Assembly (NCBI GenBank): GCA_963787185.1
Contig: CAWBCC010000014.1
Coordinates: 124,001-188,000, forward strand
DNA from: JAJXZP01 sp963787185
GTDB taxonomy: Bacteria; Spirochaetota; Spirochaetia; Treponematales; Rectinemataceae
Length of the DNA: 64,000 bases
Direction: 5' to 3'
The notes beneath the pieces are model-generated. The model made no database searches. It saw only the letters and a list, made by a program, of their open reading frames with translations, and had not been told where the DNA came from. A program made the translations under genes and the position numbers. Within the stretch, counting starts at the first letter, position 1. Every line of letters starts with the position of its first letter. Shown here one piece after another: positions 7,024-15,420 of this stretch.

Positions 7024-9417
7024 CTATACCGCCAGTATCGCCTTGCGGAGGAGTCCTTTCAGAATCTGGAGCTTGTAGCCGTTCCGTGCGAGAGGAAAGG
7101 CCTGTTTGCACGCGATCGCCCCCGCCAGCTCGGCCGTCTCTTCGTTCGCCTTTCTCCCGATGAGGAACTCTTCCACGTTCACGGCGCGCAGAGGAATGGG
7201 CGCGACCGCGCCGAGCACGATCCGGGCGTCCTTGATCACCGCACCGTCGAAGGTCAGCGCGGAAGCGACGCTGACGATGGGGAAGTCGATCGAGTTCCGC
7301 ACTCGAAATTTATGGAAGCCGAACCTGGTCCCCGCTTTCGGTGCGGGCACGCATATCTCGGTCACGAACTCGTCGACTTCGAGCACCGTGGTGCTCATCG
7401 GCTGCACGGTAAAGAAGTCTTCGGCCGCTATGGACCTTTTCGTCGTCCGGATCGTGGACTCCAGAGCTACCAATGCGGGCGCCATATCCGAGGCGTTGAC
7501 GGCGACGCAGCTGCAGTCCAGACAGCGGTGCGCCTCGGCCGTGACCGCCCCTTCATCGAGCGTCCGGTAGTCTTCGATATCGAGGCAGCGGCGGGAGGGC
7601 GGCGCTTCCTCCACCCTCGCCCTTTCCGAGCTCCCGAGCGCATCGCGGTCGACCCCGCGGAGCGTTTCGCGGACACTGTCCTGCGGGAGCTCGGCATCGG
7701 GCCGCTTCCCCGATAGATAAGCCTCGATCGCCCGCGCGGCCCTGCGGCCCGAGGCGATGGCATCGACGGCCGCCGCGGGTCCGGTCGCGACATCGCCCCC
7801 CGCGAAGACTCCTGCGACGTTCGTCCGGCAACTTTCCGGGTCCGTCTCGACAGCGTTCCATTTCGTCAGCTTGATCGCCCCGACCGAGGTGTTTTCGAGG
7901 CCCAGGAGATCCTGGTCCTGGCCGATGGCGGCGATGACCCAATCCGCCTCGAAGAGAAACCCGCTCCCCTCGATCTCCACGGGACGGGGTCGTCCCGAGG
8001 CATCGGGCTCTCCGAGTTCCATCTCGACGCATTCCAGACCCACGAGCCTCCCGCCCTCTACGACGGCCTTTTTCGGCGCGACGAGGCATTTGAGCTCCAC
8101 CCCTTCCTCCAAGGCGTCTTCGATCTCCTCGCGCTCCGCCGGCATTTCGGCCCGGGTGCGGCGGTACAGAAGCACGGCCTTCTCCGCTCCGCAACGAAGC
8201 GCCGTGCGGGCGGCGTCGATCGCGGTGTTGCCGCCGCCGACGACGGCCACGACGCCGCCCAGGCGCGGCGGGCCGTTCCATTTCACGCCCTCGAGAAAGC
8301 CGATGCCCGGAAGGATGTTGGGATGGCGCTCGTTCTCGATTCCCATGCCCCTGGCGACCCAGGAACCCATGGCGAGGAAAATCGCCTCGAATCCCTCGCG
8401 TTTGAGGCTGTCCAGGGTGAAGTCCTTCCCCAGGCTTTGATCCGCGCGCGCGTCGATCCCGTGAGAGAGGATGAAATCGATCTCTCTGTCGAGAACTCCC
8501 TGGGAAAGGCGGAACTCGGGGATGCCGTAGCGGAGCATGCCGCCGAGCTTGGGCTGTCTCTCGAAGATCACGACCGGGCGGCCGCACAGGCGCAGGTAGA
8601 ACGCGCAGCTGAGCCCGGCCGGCCCGCCGCCGACTACGGCCACCTTTCCGCCCTTGTCCTTCGGGGACGGCCTCCGGAGGGCCCGGGCATTCTCCAGCAC
8701 GTAATCGCCGACGCGCCGTTCCACGGCCCTCACCGAAACGGCGCTGTCCAGTTCGCCGCGATTGCATCCCTGTTCGCAGAAATGCGGGCATACGCGGCCG
8801 GTGACCGCGGGCATCGGGTTATTCTCGAGGATGATCGAGGCCGCCTCCGCCAGGTTCCCAGCGCGGATTCTTTCCATGTAGCGAGGGATGTCGATGTTGT
8901 CGGGACACTTCATGGAACAGCCCGGGCTGCCCACGCGCATCGAGCCGAATATGGAGTGAAAACGGTTCTCGCCCGTCAGCGCATTGCATTTTCCGCCGCC
9001 TTTGCGCAGGCAGTGGAAGGTATTTTCCGGATTTCGATAGTACCAGCAGCGCGGCTCCTGGCAGATGTTGCCGCCGATGGTCCCCATGTTCCGGAGTTGC
9101 GGCGATGCGACGGCGTGCGCGGCGTCGGCGAGCACGCGATACTTTTCGCGAATCGCGGAATGCCCTGCGATCTCCGAAAGGACCGTGAGGGCCCCTATCG
9201 TCAGACCGTCCTCGTCTTCGCGGATGAAATCCAGCCCCTCGATGGTCTTGAGGTCGACGAGGATCCGGGGATGGACCGGATGGACCCCATCCTTGAGAAT
9301 CCCGAAGAGGTCCGTGCCGCCGGCGACCGCGCGCGCCCTCCTGCGATACCTGCCCATGAGCGAAACCGCCTCGCCCAGCGACGCGGCGGCGATGTGGTCG
9401 AAAGCGCGCATTCCCAT
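7024..9417 (-). CDS. molybdenum hydroxylase FAD subunit interrupted by a GltD-like flavoprotein module
   Basis: A 797-residue fusion. Residues 1-158 are the N-terminal half of a CoxM/XdhB-type FAD-binding subunit (AVAGGTDLFG, RNMGTIGGNICQ). They carry four Cys at 119, 124, 136 and 144, in the position of the [4Fe-4S] insertion known in 4-hydroxybenzoyl-CoA reductase. Residues about 160-635 are a complete glutamate-synthase-small-subunit-like module: Cys-rich N-terminal part (C167, C171, C210, C214, C218), FAD motif GGGPAG near 263, and NAD(P) motif GGGNTA near 394. From about residue 636 the CoxM fold resumes (CVAVNASDMAPALVAL). This would let NAD(P)H or another donor feed the hydroxylase directly, possibly with bifurcation (inference). 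It is the last gene of a three-gene operon. The start ATG at 9417 matches family N-termini. Confidence 0.85.
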   Translation of the reverse strand: MGMRAFDHIAAASLGEAVSLMGRYRRRARAVAGGTDLFGILKDGVHPVHPRILVDLKTIEGLDFIREDEDGLTIGALTVLSEIAGHSAIREKYRVLADAAHAVASPQLRNMGTIGGNICQEPRCWYYRNPENTFHCLRKGGGKCNALTGENRFHSIFGSMRVGSPGCSMKCPDNIDIPRYMERIRAGNLAEAASIILENNPMPAVTGRVCPHFCEQGCNRGELDSAVSVRAVERRVGDYVLENARALRRPSPKDKGGKVAVVGGGPAGLSCAFYLRLCGRPVVIFERQPKLGGMLRYGIPEFRLSQGVLDREIDFILSHGIDARADQSLGKDFTLDSLKREGFEAIFLAMGSWVARGMGIENERHPNILPGIGFLEGVKWNGPPRLGGVVAVVGGGNTAIDAARTALRCGAEKAVLLYRRTRAEMPAEREEIEDALEEGVELKCLVAPKKAVVEGGRLVGLECVEMELGEPDASGRPRPVEIEGSGFLFEADWVIAAIGQDQDLLGLENTSVGAIKLTKWNAVETDPESCRTNVAGVFAGGDVATGPAAAVDAIASGRRAARAIEAYLSGKRPDAELPQDSVRETLRGVDRDALGSSERARVEEAPPSRRCLDIEDYRTLDEGAVTAEAHRCLDCSCVAVNASDMAPALVALESTIRTTKRSIAAEDFFTVQPMSTTVLEVDEFVTEICVPAPKAGTRFGFHKFRVRNSIDFPIVSVASALTFDGAVIKDARIVLGAVAPIPLRAVNVEEFLIGRKANEETAELAGAIACKQAFPLARNGYKLQILKGLLRKAILAV

Positions 9418-9427
9418 GGCTGTACCT

Positions 9428-11785
9428 TCAGTCCTTTCCGAGGGCTGCGAGAATCTTTTCCGGCTTGATCGGGATGTCGTTCACCCTGACCCCGATGGCA
9501 TTGTAGATCGCGTTGAGAATCGCCCTGGGCGTGCAGGTCAGGGTGCCCTCTCCGATGCCGCATGCTCCGTACTCCCCGCCTCCCTTCCAGACTTCGAGGA
9601 GGACGGGCTCTATATCGGGCATGTCCGCCATGGTGGGAATGGTGTAATCTATCCAATTGAAGTTGAGGGGAACGCCGGTCGCCTTGTCGTAGATAATCTC
9701 CTCGGTAAGCGCTTCGCCCATGCCCTGGCACTGGCCGCCTATCTGCTGGGCTTCGGCGCCCGATGCGTACATCACCGTCCCGCAATCGTTGACGACGACG
9801 AGCCTCCGCACGTCGACCTTGCCAGTGCTCGTGTCCACCTCGACCTCGGCGAAGTTGGCGAAAAAGGGGACGCCCGTCAGCGTATCGTTGGGAGCCTGGC
9901 TCTTGCTTATGGTTATAGGCGCCATATCGCCCTTATGAAGCAGCTGTTTGACGGTCAGATCCAAATCGGGCGCTGCCGGCGAGACGATCCTGCCCTCCAC
10001 GAAATCGATCTCGTCCGATCGCAGCTTCAACTCCCGTGCGGCGATTTGGCGCAACCTCTCCTTGAGTTCCTGCGCCGAGCACATCATCACTTCCGACTGG
10101 AGGTAGGAAACAGCGCTGTCGGTCTGCACACAATCCTTTATCCCGTTGTTCGTATCGACGATGCTGGCCCAATGAATATCCTCGATCCCCACTCCGAGGA
10201 AGCTCAGAGCCTCGGCGCAGCCCAGGACGTTGCAGGTGTTGGATCCGCCTCCGATCTCGATGGAAGCCGCATTGAGCAGGACGGTGCAATCCGGATTGAG
10301 GGTGATCGAGACCTGAACCTGTCCGCGGCGCTTTTCCTGCCACTCGGCATGCCAGGATGGATGCAGGGAAAAGCCGACGCCCCGCTTCTTCACGCCCTCG
10401 AAGACCTCGCCCTTGCCTGGAAGATGACGCTTCTCCTTCCAGCCAATGCGCCGTGCGCCTTCATGAAGAACCGCGTCGAGGCTCCTGCTGGGCAGACTCT
10501 CCCACTCGTGAGCGAAGTTCTTCACGCAGAGGTCGATCGGATCCATGCCGAGCTTTTCCGCGAGCAGGTCGATCATATGCCCGAAGATGAGATTGAACTG
10601 GGAGTTGCCCACTCCGCGCATCATGCATCCGGGGAGACCGTTCGTGTAGACGCCGTAAGCCTCCATTCGGAGATTGGGAATATGCGCCAAGACCATCTCC
10701 GTCAATTCTTTGGGGACGTACTTCAGCGCGAACATGGTATGGTCGGCGTACGCTCCGGCGTTCCCTATCGATTTGAAGGACATGGACGTGATGGTGCCGT
10801 CGTTCTTCGCTCCGACCTTGCAGGTATAGATCGCCGGCTGCCGCGAGTCGTGAAAACTCTCCCGCCGGCTGTGCCTGAACTTGACCGGCCTGCCGGTCCT
10901 TTGGGAGAGCAGGGCGGAAAAAAGGAAGAAAGGCTGATCGCCGGTATCGCAGCGTCCGAATTGACCGCCGACATAGGAGGCTATGGCGCGAACCCTGTGG
11001 AGCGGCAAATCGAGCATCTGGCTGATATGCATGCGCAATTGGTCGGCCGCGTAGGAATTGGACCAAACGGTCACCTGGTCGCTCTTCCATTCGACGAGGC
11101 AGCACCAATTGTCCATGGAGCCCTGCGTGGCGTTGTGATGCACGGACCTTCCTTCGACGACCACATCGGCCTGCTCGAGGTCCGCGTCGACGTCGCCCTT
11201 CAGCACGAACACGTCCTCCCCGCCCGTCGGGTCCGGTGCGAGGATGTTGCTCGTAAGGAGGTCCTGGTGGACGAGAGGGGCCTCGGGCTTCATCGCCTCG
11301 ATGGGGTCGAGGACGAAGGGCAGGACTTCCCAATCGACCTCGATGAGCCTCAGAGCCTCATCCGCGATCTCCTCGCTCTCCGCCGCGACGACGAAGCCCA
11401 CATCGTCTCCGACCCAGCAGGCGTATTCGCCCAGGACACGCCTGTCGCGGAACTGGAACATCATACGGTCCCAGGGCACCGTGTCCACGGCGTCGGTCCA
11501 ACCCGCATTGGTCGGCTTGAGAGAGGCAAATTCCGGATCCTTGTAAGTCATGATCGCAGCGACCCCGGGGAGTACTTCGGCCTTGCTCAGGTCGAAGCCC
11601 TTGATGCGCGCGTGGGGATAGGGGCTGTGCATGACTTTCGCGTACAGCATGTTCGGATAACGCATCCTGATCGTGAGATCGTCGGCGTACTGCGCCTTTC
11701 CGGCGGCTTTTTGGACCCCGTCTATTTTGGGTCGATACCCGCCCACGAACTTGCGGCTTACGCGCTGCGTGAATCCGGAGCTCAT
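9428..11785 (-). CDS. xanthine dehydrogenase-family molybdopterin-binding subunit
   Basis: A 785-residue large subunit of a molybdenum hydroxylase (XdhA/CoxL/HcrA superfamily). The N-terminal aldehyde-oxidase a/b hammerhead (DGVQKAAGKAQYADDL, MHSPYPHARIKG) is followed by the cofactor-binding domain with GGQFGRCDTGDQP and MRGVGNSQFN. Near the C-terminus GACGIGEG supplies the conserved catalytic Glu that activates the Mo-bound water. The family hydroxylates purines, nicotinate, aldehydes or aromatic-CoA thioesters. The substrate is not predictable here, and the presence of MoCD- or CO-type cofactor cannot be told. The start at 11785 forms an ATGA overlap with the upstream [2Fe-2S] subunit, so a longer in-frame extension was rejected. 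Confidence 0.9.
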   Translation of the reverse strand: MSSGFTQRVSRKFVGGYRPKIDGVQKAAGKAQYADDLTIRMRYPNMLYAKVMHSPYPHARIKGFDLSKAEVLPGVAAIMTYKDPEFASLKPTNAGWTDAVDTVPWDRMMFQFRDRRVLGEYACWVGDDVGFVVAAESEEIADEALRLIEVDWEVLPFVLDPIEAMKPEAPLVHQDLLTSNILAPDPTGGEDVFVLKGDVDADLEQADVVVEGRSVHHNATQGSMDNWCCLVEWKSDQVTVWSNSYAADQLRMHISQMLDLPLHRVRAIASYVGGQFGRCDTGDQPFFLFSALLSQRTGRPVKFRHSRRESFHDSRQPAIYTCKVGAKNDGTITSMSFKSIGNAGAYADHTMFALKYVPKELTEMVLAHIPNLRMEAYGVYTNGLPGCMMRGVGNSQFNLIFGHMIDLLAEKLGMDPIDLCVKNFAHEWESLPSRSLDAVLHEGARRIGWKEKRHLPGKGEVFEGVKKRGVGFSLHPSWHAEWQEKRRGQVQVSITLNPDCTVLLNAASIEIGGGSNTCNVLGCAEALSFLGVGIEDIHWASIVDTNNGIKDCVQTDSAVSYLQSEVMMCSAQELKERLRQIAARELKLRSDEIDFVEGRIVSPAAPDLDLTVKQLLHKGDMAPITISKSQAPNDTLTGVPFFANFAEVEVDTSTGKVDVRRLVVVNDCGTVMYASGAEAQQIGGQCQGMGEALTEEIIYDKATGVPLNFNWIDYTIPTMADMPDIEPVLLEVWKGGGEYGACGIGEGTLTCTPRAILNAIYNAIGVRVNDIPIKPEKILAALGKD

Positions 11786-12384
11786 ACTCCGCTCCTCCCG
11801 TCGGTGATCCTCGCCGTCTGCGCGATCCTCGCTGTCTTCGCGATCCTCGCTGAGGCGCGGAGAACGGCTTGGGCTATTCCGGCATAGCAGCCGCAGCGAC
11901 AAATGTTGCCGCCGAGGGCATCCTTGACTTCGTCGAGCGTGGGGCTCGGATTTTCGTTCAGCAGGGCCCTGGCGGTCATCACGAAACCCGGAGTGCAGTA
12001 GCCGCACTGGAGCGCGGTGCCGTAGCCCGGCTCGGACTGCTCCGCGAAGGCCTCGACCACGGGATCGTCCTCGGGCAAGCCTTCGATCGTCAGGATATCG
12101 TGCCCGTCGGCTTCGACTGCGAGAAGCATGCACGAAAGGACGGCCTTGCCGTCCCTCAACACCGTGCAGGCCCCGCAGGCCCCCTCGTCGCAGGACACCT
12201 TCAGCCCGGTGAATCCCAGCTTCTCGCGGAGCAGGTAGGCCAGAGTCGCGGAGACAGGCAACTCGTCTCCCATCTCGAAGTCGCGCCACAGGCCGTTTAT
12301 CCGGATCCGGATGGTTCGGGACGGCTCGGCGGAGACTTTGAGTTCCGCAGACCTGGGGTTGAGCTCTTTGACCTCGGTCGTCAT
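11782..12384 (-). CDS. molybdenum hydroxylase [2Fe-2S] subunit
   Basis: A 200-residue CoxS/XdhC-type electron-transfer subunit with two [2Fe-2S] domains: a plant-ferredoxin-like N-terminal cluster (C65, C70, C73, C85 in SCDEGACGACTVL and SCMLL) and a helical C-terminal cluster (QCGYC at 127-130 and CRC at 162-164). The second motif reads CRCGCYAGI rather than the usual CRCTGY, so there is one extra Cys. The C-terminus carries a short repeated tail (RIAKTARIAQTARI) from an 18-bp tandem repeat in the DNA at about 11805-11855. First gene of the operon. ATG 12384 is preferred, but GTG 12429 is also open. Confidence 0.9.
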   Translation of the reverse strand: MTTEVKELNPRSAELKVSAEPSRTIRIRINGLWRDFEMGDELPVSATLAYLLREKLGFTGLKVSCDEGACGACTVLRDGKAVLSCMLLAVEADGHDILTIEGLPEDDPVVEAFAEQSEPGYGTALQCGYCTPGFVMTARALLNENPSPTLDEVKDALGGNICRCGCYAGIAQAVLRASARIAKTARIAQTARITDGRSGV

Positions 12385-12469
12385 GATATTTCGACGGTAG
12401 CACCGAGTTTCCGACAGGTCAATGACCACTTTTTAACCGTTTCGTGTTCCTTTTCTAGCAATCGCATCA

Positions 12470-12519
12470 TATAATCGAGTCCACGCTCGGTTCAGACGGG
12501 CCCAGGTCACTTAAGGAGG
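12470..12519 (+). promoter_or_regulatory. -10 box and strong ribosome-binding site of the binding-protein ABC operon
   Basis: TATAAT at 12470-12475 has no convincing -35 box. It is followed by about 40 bases of leader ending in TAAGGAGG (12512-12519), four bases before ATG 12524. Unlike many promoters in this window, this one has a normal leader. Confidence 0.5.
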
Positions 12520-12523
12520 CAAA

Positions 12524-13627
12524 ATGAAACGCTTAGGTATCTTCCTCGTCTTGATCGCCATCGCCGGGTTCTGCGTTTTCGCCCAGTCGACGTCGACCAA
12601 GGACATGAACGCCCTCATCTCTGCCGCGCAGAAGGAAGGGCAGCTCACGGTCATCGCGCTTCCGCACGATTGGGTCAACTATGGCGAGATGATCCAGAAA
12701 TTCTCCGACCAGTACGGCATCAAGGTCAACGAGCTCAATCCCGACGGCTCCTCCGCCGAAGAGGTCGAGGCGATCAAGGCCAACAAGGGCAACATGGGGC
12801 CGCAGGCTCCCGACGTCATCGATGTAGGCCTCAGTTTCGGCCCCGACGCGGTGAAGCAGGGTCTCCTCGCGCCGTACAAGGTGCAGACCTGGAACACCAT
12901 TCCCAATAATGTGAAGGACTCGAAGGGCTACTGGTACGGCGACTATTATGGCGCCCTCGCCTTCGAGGTCAACAGCGACATCGTCAAGGACGTGCCCGCG
13001 GACTGGTCCGACCTTCTCAAGCCCGAATACAAGGGCCAGGTGGCTCTTTCCGGCGACCCGCGCATCTCCAATCAGGCCTACATGACCGTAGTGGCCGCGG
13101 CGCTCAGCCAGGGCGGCAGCCTCACCAATATCACGCCGGGACTCAAGTTCTTCGACAAACTCAACAAGGCCGGCAATTTCGTGCCGCTCATCGCCGTCAC
13201 CGGCACCGTCGCCTCGGGCGAGACCCCCATCACCGTCGTCTGGGACTACAACGCCCTCGCCGACAAGGACAAGCTCGCCGGCAATCCCAACATCTCGGTC
13301 GTCGTTCCGGCTACCGGCGTCGTGGCGGGCATCTACATCCAGGGCATAAGCGCCTACGCTCCCCATCCCAACGCCGCCCGCCTCTGGGAGGAATACCTCT
13401 ATTCCGACGAAGGCCAGCTCATCTGGCTCAAAGGCTACGGACACCCCATCCGCTTCAACGACCTGGCCAAACGCGGCGTAGTGCCCGCCGATCTGGCGGC
13501 CAAGCTGCCGCCCTCCGCCGCCTACGCCAAAGTAGTCTTCCCCAGCCTGAAGGATCAGCAGATCGAGGCCAAAGCCATCGCCGAGGGTTGGGACAAAGTA
13601 GTCAACGTCAACGTCCAGAAACAGTAG
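12524..13627 (+). CDS. ABC transporter periplasmic substrate-binding protein (Fe3+/polyamine-type)
   Basis: A 367-residue exported binding protein. The signal peptide MKRLGIFLVLIAIAGFCVFA is followed by a likely cleavage before QS. The mature part resembles group I solute-binding proteins of the iron(III)/spermidine/thiamine class (LISAAQKEGQLTVIALP, GYWYGDYYGALAFEVNSDIV, DWSDLLKPEYKGQVALSGDP, HPNAARLWEEYLYSDEGQ). It captures ligand in the periplasm and delivers it to the two permeases encoded next. The ligand cannot be assigned: the sequence resembles ferric-iron and polyamine binders about equally. It is the first gene of a four-gene operon with a strong RBS. Confidence 0.88.
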   Translation: MKRLGIFLVLIAIAGFCVFAQSTSTKDMNALISAAQKEGQLTVIALPHDWVNYGEMIQKFSDQYGIKVNELNPDGSSAEEVEAIKANKGNMGPQAPDVIDVGLSFGPDAVKQGLLAPYKVQTWNTIPNNVKDSKGYWYGDYYGALAFEVNSDIVKDVPADWSDLLKPEYKGQVALSGDPRISNQAYMTVVAAALSQGGSLTNITPGLKFFDKLNKAGNFVPLIAVTGTVASGETPITVVWDYNALADKDKLAGNPNISVVVPATGVVAGIYIQGISAYAPHPNAARLWEEYLYSDEGQLIWLKGYGHPIRFNDLAKRGVVPADLAAKLPPSAAYAKVVFPSLKDQQIEAKAIAEGWDKVVNVNVQKQ

Positions 13628-13634
13628 CGACCTG

Positions 13635-14588
13635 ATGTCGTCCATACCTTCGAAAGAAGGGCGAGAGAGGACGCGGCCCGGGCGCGACCCAGCGCTCGGG
13701 GCAACGCGCCCTCTCTCCGCTCATATGGCGGGCCCCGGACTCCGGGGCGTTTGGGTCTGGCTCGGCCTTCTTCCCTTTTTCGCCTTCGTCCTGGCCTTCA
13801 TGCTGGTCCCGGCCAGCTCGATACTCGTGGGCAGCTTTCAGGATTCGGCCGGCGCCTTCACCTTTGCCAATTTCGCGCATCTGTTCGCGCCCAACATTCT
13901 GGATTCCTATTCCATCACGATAAAGGTGAGCGCGACGACCGCCCTCCTGGGAGGGATCCTCGGCTTTCTCATCGCCTACGGCATCACCCTGGGCGGCCTT
14001 CCAAAACCCATACGTTCCTTCATGTCGACTTTTTCCGGAGTGGCGTCCAACTTCGCGGGCGTTCCCCTCGCCTTCGCCTTCATAGCGACGCTCGGGCGCA
14101 TGGGACTCCTCACCGTTCTCCTGAGGACGGTCTTCGGCATCAATCTCTACGACAAAGGCTTCAACCTCTACAGTTTCTGGGGGCTGTCCCTCACCTATAC
14201 CTATTTCCAGATACCGCTCATGGTCCTCATAATCGTGCCGGCCCTCGACGGCATGAAGAAGGAATGGCGCGAAGCTTCCGAAAACCTCGGCGCCTCCGCC
14301 CTGCAGTATTGGCTGCACGTCGGAATACCAGTGCTTCTGCCTTCCCTTCTCGCCGCCTTCATTCTCCTCTTCGGCAACGCCTTCGGCGCCTATGCCACGG
14401 CCTACGCCCTCACCGGAGGCCTCATCAATCTGGTCCCGATCCTAATAGGCGCGCAGGTGCGCGGCAACGTCCTGCATGATCCCAACCTCGGTTACGCGCT
14501 GGCCCTGGGCATGGTGATCATCATGGCCGTCAGCATCATCGTCTACAGCTGGCTGCAGAAGCTCAGCTCGAAGTGGGTCAAGCAATGA
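13635..14588 (+). CDS. ABC transporter permease, PotB-like
   Basis: A 317-residue BPD-type inner-membrane permease with about six membrane helices. The ABC-interacting EAA loop is recognisable in EWREASENLGASALQYWLHVGIPVLLPSLL. The first ~30 residues are charged and lack homology to typical permeases, so the true start may be the ATG at about 13725 (MAGPGLRG). It lies seven bases after the binding-protein gene and overlaps the second permease by ATGA, showing operon organisation. It pairs with the next gene to form the translocation pore for the ligand brought by the binding protein. Confidence 0.88.
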   Translation: MSSIPSKEGRERTRPGRDPALGATRPLSAHMAGPGLRGVWVWLGLLPFFAFVLAFMLVPASSILVGSFQDSAGAFTFANFAHLFAPNILDSYSITIKVSATTALLGGILGFLIAYGITLGGLPKPIRSFMSTFSGVASNFAGVPLAFAFIATLGRMGLLTVLLRTVFGINLYDKGFNLYSFWGLSLTYTYFQIPLMVLIIVPALDGMKKEWREASENLGASALQYWLHVGIPVLLPSLLAAFILLFGNAFGAYATAYALTGGLINLVPILIGAQVRGNVLHDPNLGYALALGMVIIMAVSIIVYSWLQKLSSKWVKQ

Positions 14589-15376
14589 AGAGCTATTCGC
14601 GCAGGTTCTTCTCCTGGCTCTGGCTGTTCCTCGGCATCGTGTACTTCTTTCTTCCGCTTCTGGCGAGCTTCCTCTTCTCGCTTCGCGGAAAGAAGGGCGT
14701 GCTCAGCTTCGTCGCCTACCGGCACGTGTTCGCCGACCCCCAGTTCCTCAAGACCTTCGGCTTCTCCCTCGAGATGGCGGTCTTCACCGTCATCGTAGGG
14801 CTGGCGCTCATCGTGCCCACGGCCATCTGGATCCACCTGCGCGTGCCCAGGGCCAGACCCCTCATCGACGTTTTCGCCCTCCTCCCCTTCGTCATTCCGC
14901 CCGTCATCCTGGCCTTCGGGCTCATCCGCAGCTATTCGAGGCCGCCCTTGGCCCTCGTTTCCACCCCTGCGCTTCTCGTCGCCGGCTACGTCATAATAGC
15001 CTTCCCGTATATCTACCGCTCCATCGACGCGGGCCTCCGCGCGATGGACCTGCGCGGGCTCACCGAAGCCGCGCAGAGTCTGGGTTCGGGATGGGTGGGC
15101 ACCATTTTCAGGGTGATCCTGCCCAACCTGCGCAGCTCGCTGCTGTCGGCGATATTCCTCACCTTCGCCATAGTCATCGGAGAGCTCACACTGGCCGTCC
15201 TCCTGGCATGGCCCGCCTTCGGCCCCTACATGGCCCTCGTCGGCCGCAACCTCGCCTACGAGCCGGCGGCGCTCGCGATCCTGAGCTTCGCCCTGACCTG
15301 GGGCTCCATCGGCATAATTCAAGCGGTCAGCCGCGGAGCGCCCGGACAGCGCTCGAACCTCGGCGGCACGCACTAG
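14585..15376 (+). CDS. ABC transporter permease, PotC-like
   Basis: A 263-residue permease starting at the ATG that overlaps the preceding stop (ATGA). It has six predicted helices and the EAA loop LTEAAQSLGSGWVGTIFRVILPNLRSSLL. The frame is open slightly upstream (GTG 14573), but the overlap start is more natural. It is the second membrane half of the importer. A 44-base gap separates it from the ATPase gene. Confidence 0.88.
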   Translation: MKSYSRRFFSWLWLFLGIVYFFLPLLASFLFSLRGKKGVLSFVAYRHVFADPQFLKTFGFSLEMAVFTVIVGLALIVPTAIWIHLRVPRARPLIDVFALLPFVIPPVILAFGLIRSYSRPPLALVSTPALLVAGYVIIAFPYIYRSIDAGLRAMDLRGLTEAAQSLGSGWVGTIFRVILPNLRSSLLSAIFLTFAIVIGELTLAVLLAWPAFGPYMALVGRNLAYEPAALAILSFALTWGSIGIIQAVSRGAPGQRSNLGGTH

Positions 15377-15420
15377 CGGTCGGTCCGAGAAATCGGTTAT
15401 TCGTCTTAGGAGTTGTGACC

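Noticed and set aside
9065..11887. 940-codon open frame on the plus strand
   Set aside because: It runs opposite the molybdenum hydroxylase genes and has no recognisable domain or ribosome-binding site.
12390..12520. A riboswitch ahead of the binding-protein ABC operon
   Set aside because: I see no conserved riboswitch core in the short leader, only a -10 box and a ribosome-binding site.
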